A stretch of 34,858 nucleotides of DNA. Source: a virus. Shown piece by piece: positions 7,955-14,785 of this stretch (its first letter is position 1; every line of letters starts with the position of its first letter). Both the position numbers and the translations under genes were made by a program. Below the pieces are notes generated by a model. The model saw nothing but the letters and a program-made list of their open reading frames with translations. It had not been told where the DNA came from and made no database searches. Location: IMG/VR virus record IMGVR_UViG_3300042691_029420, positions 1-34,858 of that record; one strand, written 5' to 3'.

Positions 7955-8410
7955 ATGAAAAAAGGTAAAAACCTTAAAATTGCCGGACATAAGTCCTTCA
8001 AAATTAACTACGGAACTGTCGACTCAAAAAATTTAAAATCCATTTATCTTAACATCCAAACTTGGGCTGAACCAAAAAAAGAAATTTTAACTCCAATTAG
8101 ATCTGTAAATCTACTTTCAAGAGAAATCAAACACACAATTTACAACGTATTAGATAAAAATTTATTCAATGAAAAATTCATTGTTGATCTTGATTTGAGA
8201 TCAAGTGGGATACAATTAGGAAAAAAATCATTTCTAAATTTAGAATGTATTTTATATCCAAAAATAGAAGATGATTTTAAGTCCTATAAATTGAAAAATG
8301 AAATAAAAAAAATATGTGATTCAATAATAAAATATAATTTTTTAAATTCTGAATCTTATAATTTCACACTAACAAAAAAGGATAAAGTGATTACAGAAAT
8401 AAATAATTAA
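7955..8410 (+). CDS. Hypothetical protein in head module, 151 aa
   Basis: No family recognised. It is a basic, compact protein with alternating beta-like stretches (FKINYGTV, SIYLNIQTW, FIVDLDLRSSGIQLG) and a helical C-terminal part. The motif LRSSGIQLGKKSFLNLECILYP in the middle looks like a conserved core. The ATG at 7955 is preferred; an earlier ATG at 7945 is in another frame and closes after a few codons. It lies between portal and protease and is followed by a TATTTATAT box, so it is probably a late protein involved in head assembly or a virion component. This is inference from context. Confidence 0.75.
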   Translation: MKKGKNLKIAGHKSFKINYGTVDSKNLKSIYLNIQTWAEPKKEILTPIRSVNLLSREIKHTIYNVLDKNLFNEKFIVDLDLRSSGIQLGKKSFLNLECILYPKIEDDFKSYKLKNEIKKICDSIIKYNFLNSESYNFTLTKKDKVITEINN

Positions 8411-8420
8411 CTTTTTAATA

Positions 8421-8429
8421 TATTTATAT
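8421..8429 (+). promoter_or_regulatory. Late-promoter-like box TATTTATAT upstream of prohead protease
   Basis: Exact motif between the stop at 8410 and the ATG at 8441. TATTTA ends 14 bases before the start codon. Confidence 0.6.
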
Positions 8430-8440
8430 TAAAAGTTCAA

Positions 8441-9169
8441 ATGAAAATATTAGCACCAAATGAGGTCGGTAAAGGTATTCTTATTGAATACGATGCCGGA
8501 TATGTATCACCAACAGAAAAGCATAATTTAGAATTTTTATCTGAATCTAAAAATTTTTTAGATTATTCAAAACCCTTTGAATTTTATGCTGTTCTACAAA
8601 AGTATAATACACCAAATAGAAACGGAAGAATATACCCGGAAAAGATTCTTAAAAGAGAATCTGAAAACTATAAAAAAATGATTCAAAAAGGGACAGCACT
8701 TTCTGAATTAAATCACCCCGAATCATCTTTAATTGACTTGGATCGTGTATCACATCTCATTACTGATGTATGGTGGGAAGGTAATATTCTTATGGGTAAA
8801 TTGAAATTATTAACCTCACCCGGATTTCACGAAAGAGGTATAATTTCCTGTAAAGGAGACATGGCGGCGAACTATTTAAGACAAGGTGTTACATTAGGAA
8901 TCTCTTCAAGAGGAGTTGGATCACTTGCAAAAAAAGGTGATCAAAATGAAGTACAAGATGATTTTGAATTAATTTGTTTTGACTTAGTTTCATCACCATC
9001 AACCCCTGGCGCTTATTTGTTTTTGAATGCTGAAGATAGAAATAAGTATGAAGAAAATTTAGAAGAAGAAAAACAAATTAAACAAAGTAGAATCACTGAT
9101 ATGGAAACATCCCAATCAAATAAATCATTAGATTTAATGAAAAAATTGGATAGTTTTTTAAATAGGTAG
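8441..9169 (+). CDS. 21: Prohead core protease, gp21-like
   Basis: This 242-aa protein is the size of T4 gp21 (212 aa) plus a short tail. It would be the serine-type maturation protease that cleaves scaffold and capsid proteins inside the prohead, typically after (L/I)-x-E. The signature is clear: TPNRNGRIYP near 57-66, ALSELNHPE with the likely catalytic His92, the core LLTSPGFHERG, and GISSRGVGS at 153-161 with the likely nucleophile Ser155 or Ser156, followed by FDLVSSPSTPGA with D181. The C-terminal tail is charged and probably removed by self-cleavage. It is followed by the DUF4494-like gene and then scaffold and capsid genes, the classical T4 order 21-22-23 with one insertion. Confidence 0.95.
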   Translation: MKILAPNEVGKGILIEYDAGYVSPTEKHNLEFLSESKNFLDYSKPFEFYAVLQKYNTPNRNGRIYPEKILKRESENYKKMIQKGTALSELNHPESSLIDLDRVSHLITDVWWEGNILMGKLKLLTSPGFHERGIISCKGDMAANYLRQGVTLGISSRGVGSLAKKGDQNEVQDDFELICFDLVSSPSTPGAYLFLNAEDRNKYEENLEEEKQIKQSRITDMETSQSNKSLDLMKKLDSFLNR

Positions 9170-9194
9170 TTGACTTATCAAAATACTTTTAAGA

Positions 9195-9203
9195 TATTTA
9201 AAT
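9195..9203 (+). promoter_or_regulatory. Weak late-promoter-like box TATTTAAAT
   Basis: A one-mismatch variant of the motif. TATTTA ends 11 bases before the ATG at 9212. In such A/T-rich DNA a single mismatch copy alone would be weak evidence. Confidence 0.35.
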
Positions 9204-9211
9204 AAAAAATT

Positions 9212-9421
9212 ATGGAAGAAAAGTATTTTGTTGCAAAAATTCAGTATGATCTACCTGATGAAGCCACAGGTAAAATTAAAAAAATAAGAGAAGAAAAATT
9301 AGTTAGAGGGTTTTCTGTTACTGATGTAGAGGCTAAAGTAACTAAAGCTTATGAAAGTTTTAGTCAAGAATGGAGAATCACATCAGTTGCTGAGAGTAAA
9401 ATTGATGAGGTTATTAACTAA
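9212..9421 (+). CDS. DUF4494-like small protein, 69 aa
   Basis: The protein has the layout of DUF4494, a small family I know chiefly from Bacteroidetes genomes: an N-terminal strand KYFVAKIQYD, a polar loop with KIKKIREEKLV, then GFSVTDVEAKVTKAYESF and a last strand WRITSVAESKIDEVI. The match is by pattern and not from a search. Function of the family is unknown. It sits inside the head module between protease and scaffold and is closed by a terminator at 9442-9469. A small host-type domain in this conserved slot could be a captured host gene used in assembly or regulation. Confidence 0.7.
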   Translation: MEEKYFVAKIQYDLPDEATGKIKKIREEKLVRGFSVTDVEAKVTKAYESFSQEWRITSVAESKIDEVIN

Positions 9422-9441
9422 TAACTAAACTATTTTTTAAC

Positions 9442-9469
9442 AAAGGAGAGTCAAAAACTCTCCTTTTTT
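9442..9469 (+). terminator. Rho-independent terminator
   Basis: A 10-bp perfect stem (AAAGGAGAGT, loop CAAAA, ACTCTCCTTT) ends in a six-T run. It closes the unit ending with the DUF4494-like gene, 20 bases after its stop. Confidence 0.9.
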
Positions 9470-9480
9470 ATTTATGGTAA

Positions 9481-9489
9481 TATTTATAT
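9481..9489 (+). promoter_or_regulatory. Distal late-promoter-like box upstream of scaffold
   Basis: Exact TATTTATAT 12 bases after the terminator T-run and about 95 bases before the scaffold ATG. With the second box at 9559 it gives the scaffold-capsid unit two potential promoters. The 9422-9583 gap otherwise holds only the terminator and A/T-rich sequence. Confidence 0.5.
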
Positions 9490-9558
9490 TGTAAATAAAC
9501 GGGAAAATTTGTTGTAATCACAATAAAAATTAAATTGTGCTTTTTCAACAAATAGAAA

Positions 9559-9567
9559 TATTTATAT
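9559..9567 (+). promoter_or_regulatory. Proximal late-promoter-like box upstream of scaffold
   Basis: Exact TATTTATAT; TATTTA ends 19 bases before the ATG at 9584. It presumably drives scaffold and capsid together, since no such box is visible before the capsid gene. Confidence 0.6.
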
Positions 9568-9583
9568 AAAAAATATTTTTTAA

Positions 9584-11050
9584 ATGGCAGAAAAAAAATC
9601 TTTAGTAGAAGAAACATTACTCCAAATGAAAGATTTGGAAAATGTAATTTCTGAAAACGCAAAAGGAATACTTCAATCTACAATGAAAGAAGAAATCGGA
9701 GAATTAGTAAAAGAATCCTTAATGGAACAGGATGATGAGACAGATGTTGAACCGGAAGAAGACGAAATGGATGTGGATGATGAATCAGATGTTGAAGACG
9801 CCGAAGATGATACGGAAGTTGAAGACGAGGTTGAAATTGACACTGATATAGAAGACACAGACATGGAAGATGACTCAGAAGATGATTTTGAAATGGATAA
9901 TGCTATGGGATTATCTGATGAGCCTATCGATTTGACCGGAGCTTCTGATGATGAAATACTCAAAGTTTTCAAAGGTATGGGAGAAGAAGATGGAATTATC
10001 ATTAAAAAAGATGATAATGTAATTAACTTGGAAGATACCGAAGAAGACGTTCATTACAAAATTCAAATGGGAGAATCTGATGAAGATTATTTCTCAGATG
10101 AATATAGTGATGAGGATGAAGGATTTGTAACAGGAGGTGATATGTTCTCCGAAGAATCTGATGACGAAATGGGTGAAGTAGTTTATGAAATTGAAATGGA
10201 CGATGAATTATCTGAAATGGAAGACGATGAATTATCTGAAATGGAAGATGAAGTTGTTTATGAAATTGAAATGGACGAAGAATCCGATGAAGAATTAGAT
10301 GAAATGTCTGATGAAGAATTAGATGAAGAATCTGATGAAGATTATTTAGAAGAAGCTTTCAAAGCGAAAGGTGTAAAGGGTGGAAAACCTAAATTTCAGT
10401 ACAAAAAAACAACAGGAGGATTTAAAGAAAAAATGAAACAAGGTCCTAAATCTGTTGGTACAGGAAGTGCTAAGAAATTTAAATATGGTCAAGGTGAAAA
10501 TGCCGGTGATAAGTTAGGTAAAAATAAAATTGTTAAAAAAATAGAAACTAAAGAAGCTTCAAGAACTTTAGGTGCTGGTAGATATTTCGGTAAGAAAGGT
10601 TTACCAAAACCAAAAGCCGCTCCAAGACATCTTAGAGTCGAATCTCAAGAAGTTGAATTAAATTTACTAAGAGAAAAAAATGAAGAGTATAGAAAAGCTC
10701 TTAATTTATTCAGAGGTAAACTAAATGAAGTTGCTGTTTTCAATTCAAACTTAGCTTACGCAACAAGATTATTCACTGAACACTCCACAACCAAGCAAGA
10801 AAAAATCAACATCTTAAGAAGATTTGATTCTGTTGAAAGCTTAAAAGAGTCAAAATCTCTTTACAAAATAATAAAAGATGAACTTTCATCTCAAAAAACC
10901 AAAAATCCAACAAAGGGATCTATTCAAGAACAAATTGAAAGAACTCCTTCTTCTGGTTCTGCGGTTAGCTTAATTGAGTCAAAAACTTATGAAAATCCTC
11001 AATTTATGAGAATGAAAGATTTGATGGTAAAAATGAACATCAAAAAATAA
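9584..11050 (+). CDS. 22: Prohead scaffold protein, gp22-like
   Basis: This 488-aa protein lies in the T4 gp22 position, just before the capsid gene. It has two distinct parts. Residues 1-265 are extremely Asp/Glu-rich after a short helical start, with tandem repeats of DDELSEME and two copies of VVYEIEMD. Residues 266-350 are basic and Gly/Lys-rich. The part from about 355 is helical, with EVELNLLREKNEEYRKAL then VAVFNSNLAYATRLF, typical of the coiled-coil core of T4-type scaffolds. Many (L/I)-x-E tripeptides (LSE, LDE, LEE, LME) would let the prohead protease cut it into small acidic peptides, as T4 gp22 is. It is longer than T4 gp22 (about 270 aa) because of the acidic arm. The assignment rests on context and composition. 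Confidence 0.85.
   Translation: MAEKKSLVEETLLQMKDLENVISENAKGILQSTMKEEIGELVKESLMEQDDETDVEPEEDEMDVDDESDVEDAEDDTEVEDEVEIDTDIEDTDMEDDSEDDFEMDNAMGLSDEPIDLTGASDDEILKVFKGMGEEDGIIIKKDDNVINLEDTEEDVHYKIQMGESDEDYFSDEYSDEDEGFVTGGDMFSEESDDEMGEVVYEIEMDDELSEMEDDELSEMEDEVVYEIEMDEESDEELDEMSDEELDEESDEDYLEEAFKAKGVKGGKPKFQYKKTTGGFKEKMKQGPKSVGTGSAKKFKYGQGENAGDKLGKNKIVKKIETKEASRTLGAGRYFGKKGLPKPKAAPRHLRVESQEVELNLLREKNEEYRKALNLFRGKLNEVAVFNSNLAYATRLFTEHSTTKQEKINILRRFDSVESLKESKSLYKIIKDELSSQKTKNPTKGSIQEQIERTPSSGSAVSLIESKTYENPQFMRMKDLMVKMNIKK
10199..10249 (+). repeat. 24-bp tandem duplication in the scaffold acidic arm
   Basis: The unit GATGAATTATCTGAAATGGA plus four bases occurs twice head to tail (10202-10225 and 10226-10249), identical except for the final base. 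A second in-frame duplication, GATGAAGAATTAGATGAA, follows at about 10285-10330. Both extend the acidic arm and add LSE or LDE sites. Confidence 0.8.
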
Positions 11051-11074
11051 ACTAAAAATTAAATAAAAAACAAA

Positions 11075-12883
11075 ATGGGTGCATTATTAGAAAGTGGTCT
11101 CGTTGGTAACATTGGTTTAAAACACCTTAAAGTTATTAAAGAAGACACAATTGGAAAATGGGACAAACTAGGATTCTTAGATGGTCTTAGAGGTCACCTT
11201 AAAGAGAACGTTGCTCAGTTATATGAAAACCAAGCATCATTCTTAATTAACGAAGCTTCTTCTACAGATTCTTCTGGTTCTTTTGAAACAGTTGTATTCC
11301 CTATCGTAAGAAGAGTATTCTCTAAACTTTTAGCTAACGATATCGTGTCTGTACAAGCTATGAACTTACCTATCGGTAAATTATTCTACTTCGTTCCTAA
11401 AATTCAGGGATATAGTGGAGGAACTGATACGAGAAGTGGTGAACACAGAGCACCAATCGGATCTCCCGGAAACTATCCTGGTATTAGTGACGCTGGTTAC
11501 ACAGACTCTACAGGTGGTTACAAGAAAAATCTTTATGATTTATTCTATGAAGGTTCTGAACCTACATTAAATCCTGCTGGTTTGTTTGACTATTCAAAAG
11601 GTCAATGGACTGCAATCACTCAACCAACAACAGTTGTAGAATGGAGCAATGGTGATTTAGTTCCAACTAACTCAATCACAGGTGAACAAAGAAAGATCTT
11701 GATCAAAATGTGTGGATTCAATGATACCGGATATGGTAAATTGATCGGACCTGATGGTTCTGAAATGGATACTGAGACATTCCTTTCTGATCTTCACATC
11801 GTAGCAGGAACAGGTTTAACATTAGAAGCTGGTTGTGTTGACACAGCTGCAAGCGCATTACCTTTCAGAGTTGTAACTCAGAAATATGGTAAAGGTATTG
11901 TTAATCCTAACTACAACACACCAACTACAAGTTGGCCTAATACAAGTGGCGGTAAATATACTGATGTTTGTAATGTTGAGGGTTGTATTATCCTTGAAGT
12001 TGACCTTCAATGTCCTGTATGTATAAGCTGCGGACAAAGTTCTCCTGACGGATACAGTGGCGCTACAGTAACAGAAGCATTATCCGGATCTTCTTTCACA
12101 GCTGTTTTCAGAAGATATCAAGAGCTTGAATTTGAAGATAAAATCGGAGAAGTTTCTTTTGATCTTGAATCAGTAACAGTTTCTGTAACTGAAAGAAAAT
12201 TAAGAGCACAATGGTCTCCTGAATTGGCTCAAGACGTTGCGGCTTTCCACAACATCGACGCTGAAGCTGAACTTACAGCATTACTTTCTGAGCAAGTTGC
12301 TGCTGAGATCGATAGAGAAATCTTAAGAGATCTTAGAAAAGGTGCGGCTTGGACTTTAAGATGGGATTACAATGGTTGGAAGAGACTCGGTTCTACAACA
12401 TCTTATACTCAAAAAGATTGGAACCAAACTCTTATCACCGCAATCAACCAAGTTTCTGCACAGATTCACAAATCAACTCTTAGAGGTGGTGCTAACTGGA
12501 TCGTGGTTTCTTCTGAAATCAGTGCAATATTTGATGATCTCGAGTATTTCCACGTTTCAAACGCTTCTCCTGAGCAAGATCAATACAACATGGGTATTGA
12601 AAGAGTTGGTACTTTAGCAGGTAGATACCAAGTTTATCGTGATCCTTACTTCCCACCAAACACAGTATTGATGGGTCACAAAGGTACATCACTTCTTGAC
12701 ACTGGTTACATCTACGCTCCATATGTACCTCTTCAATTAACACCTACAATGTACAATCCGTTCAACTTTACTCCTATCAAGGGTATTATGACGAGATACG
12801 CTAAGAAAATGGTTAACAACAGATTCTACGGACGTATCCAAGTTGATGGTGTTAGAACATTTGATCTTCAAGAGTTGAGATAA
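11075..12883 (+). CDS. 23: Major capsid protein, gp23-like
   Basis: This 602-aa protein forms the hexameric head lattice. The family hallmark is at about 373-417: ERKLRAQWSPELAQD, then HNIDAEAELTALLSEQ and EIDREIL, closely paralleling T4 gp23. Further conserved stretches include NWIVVSSEISAIFDDL and the C-terminal RYAKKMVN...YGRI. A likely maturation cleavage lies after E60 in FLINE-ASST, close to the T4 site at E65, and fits the (L/I)-x-E rule. Compared with T4 gp23 (521 aa) it carries extra sequence between about 125 and 335, including five Cys (299, 304, 313, 316, 319) with the pattern CPVCISC. Codons ending in C (AAC, TTC, ATC) are more frequent than in neighbouring genes, as expected for very high expression. 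The leader is A-rich without Shine-Dalgarno. Confidence 0.97.
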   Translation: MGALLESGLVGNIGLKHLKVIKEDTIGKWDKLGFLDGLRGHLKENVAQLYENQASFLINEASSTDSSGSFETVVFPIVRRVFSKLLANDIVSVQAMNLPIGKLFYFVPKIQGYSGGTDTRSGEHRAPIGSPGNYPGISDAGYTDSTGGYKKNLYDLFYEGSEPTLNPAGLFDYSKGQWTAITQPTTVVEWSNGDLVPTNSITGEQRKILIKMCGFNDTGYGKLIGPDGSEMDTETFLSDLHIVAGTGLTLEAGCVDTAASALPFRVVTQKYGKGIVNPNYNTPTTSWPNTSGGKYTDVCNVEGCIILEVDLQCPVCISCGQSSPDGYSGATVTEALSGSSFTAVFRRYQELEFEDKIGEVSFDLESVTVSVTERKLRAQWSPELAQDVAAFHNIDAEAELTALLSEQVAAEIDREILRDLRKGAAWTLRWDYNGWKRLGSTTSYTQKDWNQTLITAINQVSAQIHKSTLRGGANWIVVSSEISAIFDDLEYFHVSNASPEQDQYNMGIERVGTLAGRYQVYRDPYFPPNTVLMGHKGTSLLDTGYIYAPYVPLQLTPTMYNPFNFTPIKGIMTRYAKKMVNNRFYGRIQVDGVRTFDLQELR

Positions 12884-12902
12884 TCTTCTCTAATCAAATA
12901 AC

Positions 12903-12934
12903 AAAGGAGACAAGAAATTGTCTCCTTTTTTTTT
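12903..12934. terminator. Terminator after the capsid gene, possibly bidirectional
   Basis: An 11-bp perfect stem (AAAGGAGACAA / TTGTCTCCTTT) is capped by a GAAA tetraloop and followed by nine T. It ends the scaffold-capsid unit. The convergent minus-strand gene stops at 12933, so the hairpin may also end that transcript, although the T-run in that direction is poor. Confidence 0.9.
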
Positions 12935-13301
12935 AATATAAAATTTGATTGTGTTTTTTTAGAATTCTGTATCCTAACCCTATACGAGGTTCAATTTGTG
13001 GAATTGAAAATGAGATTAAATCTTTTATCTCAAATAATATTTCATTATTTTCACCTTCCAATTTTACATTATCAAAATATTTGTATCGATTTTTATCAAA
13101 ATCGGATTTAATTTTTGCGAACGATGATTCAAATGAAATTAATTCATCCATCATTTTTTCTAAATGAAGTAAGTGGGGTGATAAAATTTTGTGATGAAAA
13201 TCTTCATCTACTTTCTGTAAATAAGAAAAAAGTAGGTATTCTTTATATTCAGAATCTATAGGAGATTCAACATACCAAGTTAGAGATAATAAGTTTTCCA
13301 T
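12933..13301 (-). CDS. Hypothetical protein, 122 aa
   Basis: No family is recognised. The protein looks helical: an N-terminal segment LSLTWYVESPIDSEYKEYLLF, a long charged middle (HLEKMMDELISFESSFAKIKSDFDKNRYKYF) and the C-terminal motif IEPRIGLGYRILKKH. No transmembrane or signal segment. It has its own TATTTATAT box on the coding strand at 13314-13322, which supports it as a real late gene. The upstream 86-aa gene stops just before this box. Convergent with the capsid gene. Confidence 0.7.
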   Translation of the reverse strand: MENLLSLTWYVESPIDSEYKEYLLFSYLQKVDEDFHHKILSPHLLHLEKMMDELISFESSFAKIKSDFDKNRYKYFDNVKLEGENNEILFEIKDLISFSIPQIEPRIGLGYRILKKHNQILY

Positions 13302-13313
13302 AACTTGCTTTTT

Positions 13314-13322
13314 ATATAAATA
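13314..13322 (-). promoter_or_regulatory. Late-promoter-like box TATTTATAT on minus strand
   Basis: Exact motif in the coding direction of the 122-aa gene. TATTTA ends 15 bases before its ATG at 13301. It abuts the stop of the upstream gene. Confidence 0.6.
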
Positions 13323-13583
13323 TTATTCTTCTTCTATTTGTGTTGTAGGTGAATTAAATGATATTTTTCTTAAAGCTTTAGATAATACTTCTGTCTCAGT
13401 CAAGGTGAATGCATTTCTTTTATATGCTGACTGACACGCTTGAATTAAACAATATAGTGCTTGTTCGTTGTTAAGTTCCGTTATAAACTTATCTAAATCC
13501 TCAATTTTATAATAATTTATTGAGTCAAATAACACACCAATTGGTGATTCTTCACTACCTAATAGTTTATTAATGTCTGACAT
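13323..13583 (-). CDS. Hypothetical protein, 86 aa
   Basis: Unrecognised, mostly helical and acidic. It has a central YLIxACQSAYKRNAF-like stretch (residues about 45-60) followed by TETEVLSKALRKISF, resembling a small helical-bundle protein. It starts 46 bases from the divergent plus-strand gene at 13629. The shared spacer contains one box, which reads TATTTATAA toward the plus gene and TATAAATA (the T4 orientation) toward this gene, so which gene it serves is open. Confidence 0.65.
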   Translation of the reverse strand: MSDINKLLGSEESPIGVLFDSINYYKIEDLDKFITELNNEQALYCLIQACQSAYKRNAFTLTETEVLSKALRKISFNSPTTQIEEE

Positions 13584-13599
13584 AATTAGTTAATTAAGA

Positions 13600-13608
13600 T
13601 ATTTATAA
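13600..13608 (+). promoter_or_regulatory. Late-promoter-like box TATTTATAA in a divergent spacer
   Basis: TATTTA ends 23 bases before the plus-strand ATG at 13629. On the other strand the same bases read TATAAATA, the classical T4 late box, 15 bases before the minus-strand ATG at 13583. Confidence 0.5.
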
Positions 13609-13628
13609 TATAAGTTATTAATTATAGA

Positions 13629-14300
13629 ATGTCCACTAATAAAAAGATTTTCAACGAAGCTACATCTACAGGGGATGTTGGTAATTTCAGAAATCCTTTA
13701 GTCATCGGCACAAGATTTTGGGAAAAAACCGAATTAGAACCATTTATAGATAGTGTTTCAAAATTTCATAACCCCCAACTTGCATACGACAGTTATGATG
13801 GTAAATTAAATGTTAGTAAAAAAAAGGCGAAAGAGATGGAAAAACAATCTGATAAGATGTCAAAGTATATTCAAAAAAATAATAAAAATAACGATGATGA
13901 TGGTAATAATTTAAATGGTGGAAATGGTCCTAAAGTTAAAACTAAATCTTTAAATGAAGATTTGGGTGTATGGTTTGGAACTAAGAAAAAACCTAAAGGT
14001 AGTTCTCAACCAAAAGGTCCGTGGGTTAATATATGTAGAAAAAAAGAGGGTGGAGGTCATCCCCCTTGTGGTAGACCGGAGGCTGAATCAAAAGGTTATC
14101 CAAAATGTAGAGCCGCGGGTGTTGCCGCAAAAATGACAGATGCGCAGAAAAGATCGGCATGTCAACAAAAAAGAAAGGCAGAAAAATCAAATCCAAAAAC
14201 AGGAACCGGAAACAAACCTAAAATGGTTAGTTATAAGCCAAAAAAAGAATCAGTAATAGAAAATTTAATTCAAAAAGTTCTAAATAGGTTGATCGGATAG
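13629..14300 (+). CDS. Virion-type protein with a four-Cys DUF5872/DUF6321-like module, 223 aa
   Basis: The N-terminal part (1-60) contains NFRNPLVIGTRFWEK and HNPQLAYDSYDGKLNVSKKKAKEM. A low-complexity Asn/Gly/Lys linker follows. At about 105-185 is a small module starting LNEDLGVWFG and containing GPWVNICRKK, PPCGRPEA, GYPKCRAAG and RSACQQKRKAEK, with Cys at 136, 147, 160 and 178. I recognise this kind of module from phage and giant-virus proteins (DUF5872 or DUF6321 type; exact family name uncertain). The spacing could bind a metal. The C-terminus is basic, then helical (VIENLIQKVLNRLIG). Function unknown; a DNA-associated head protein is a possibility. Its 3' end overlaps a convergent gene by 21 bases. 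Confidence 0.75.
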   Translation: MSTNKKIFNEATSTGDVGNFRNPLVIGTRFWEKTELEPFIDSVSKFHNPQLAYDSYDGKLNVSKKKAKEMEKQSDKMSKYIQKNNKNNDDDGNNLNGGNGPKVKTKSLNEDLGVWFGTKKKPKGSSQPKGPWVNICRKKEGGGHPPCGRPEAESKGYPKCRAAGVAAKMTDAQKRSACQQKRKAEKSNPKTGTGNKPKMVSYKPKKESVIENLIQKVLNRLIG

Positions 14301-14705
14301 TTTATTTAGTATGTTTTTCAATGAATGTTTTATGTTGGATTCAATTTCTTTTTCTAACTCTATTCTTTTTCTATCAATTTCCTGATCTATTAATTGATTT
14401 ATTTCTGTAAGATACTCATCATTTTCAAAATAAACATTATGACTATAAATGTGATTTATTAGTGTCACCATTCTATTTTCTATAACAATAAACATTTTTT
14501 GATTGTCATTTTTTATGTATCTTTTGTTTGAAATAGGTGCAATCGTCAGTTGAGAATCTTTGAGAGAGATGAGTTTTTTACATATTTCATAACATATTGA
14601 TTCCTCTTCCTCAACCGGTCTTTTCGGATCAAATTTACTTTTCAGATAAAGATATATTTTAAATAATATTTTTGGTATATATCCCACAATTTCATTATTT
14701 TTCAT
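14280..14705 (-). CDS. Hypothetical protein, 141 aa
   Basis: No family recognised. A short N-terminal amphipathic region (IPKILFKIYLYLKSKFDPKR) is followed by a mixed domain (SICYEICKKLISLKDSQLTIAPI, MFIVIENRMVTLINHIYSH) and a charged C-terminal coiled-coil-like helix (IDQEIDRKRIELEKEIE). No clear late box precedes it. It is convergent with the Cys-module gene and divergent from the FKBP gene, in an island of alternating strands, which suggests an accessory gene gained independently. Confidence 0.65.
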   Translation of the reverse strand: MKNNEIVGYIPKILFKIYLYLKSKFDPKRPVEEEESICYEICKKLISLKDSQLTIAPISNKRYIKNDNQKMFIVIENRMVTLINHIYSHNVYFENDEYLTEINQLIDQEIDRKRIELEKEIESNIKHSLKNILNKLSDQPI

Positions 14706-14785
14706 ATTACAAATTTAAAACTTTATTTAGAAAAATAAAACTTGATTGGTTAAAAATTTTATTTTATCTTTATAAAAAATTTATT

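Noticed and set aside
9673-10002. Open frame on the minus strand rich in Ser (109 codons)
   Set aside because: It is the complement of the Asp/Glu-rich scaffold arm (GAT/GAA read backwards gives ATC/TTC), a composition artefact without a start context or promoter.
12372-12743. Two medium-size frames on both strands inside the capsid gene
   Set aside because: Shadows of the gp23-like frame, which carries the conserved family residues in this segment.
14672-14785. N-terminal extension of the FKBP
   Set aside because: The extension is hydrophobic and aromatic, does not resemble the family, and overlaps the divergent gene; the FKBP begins MSKVKNGD.
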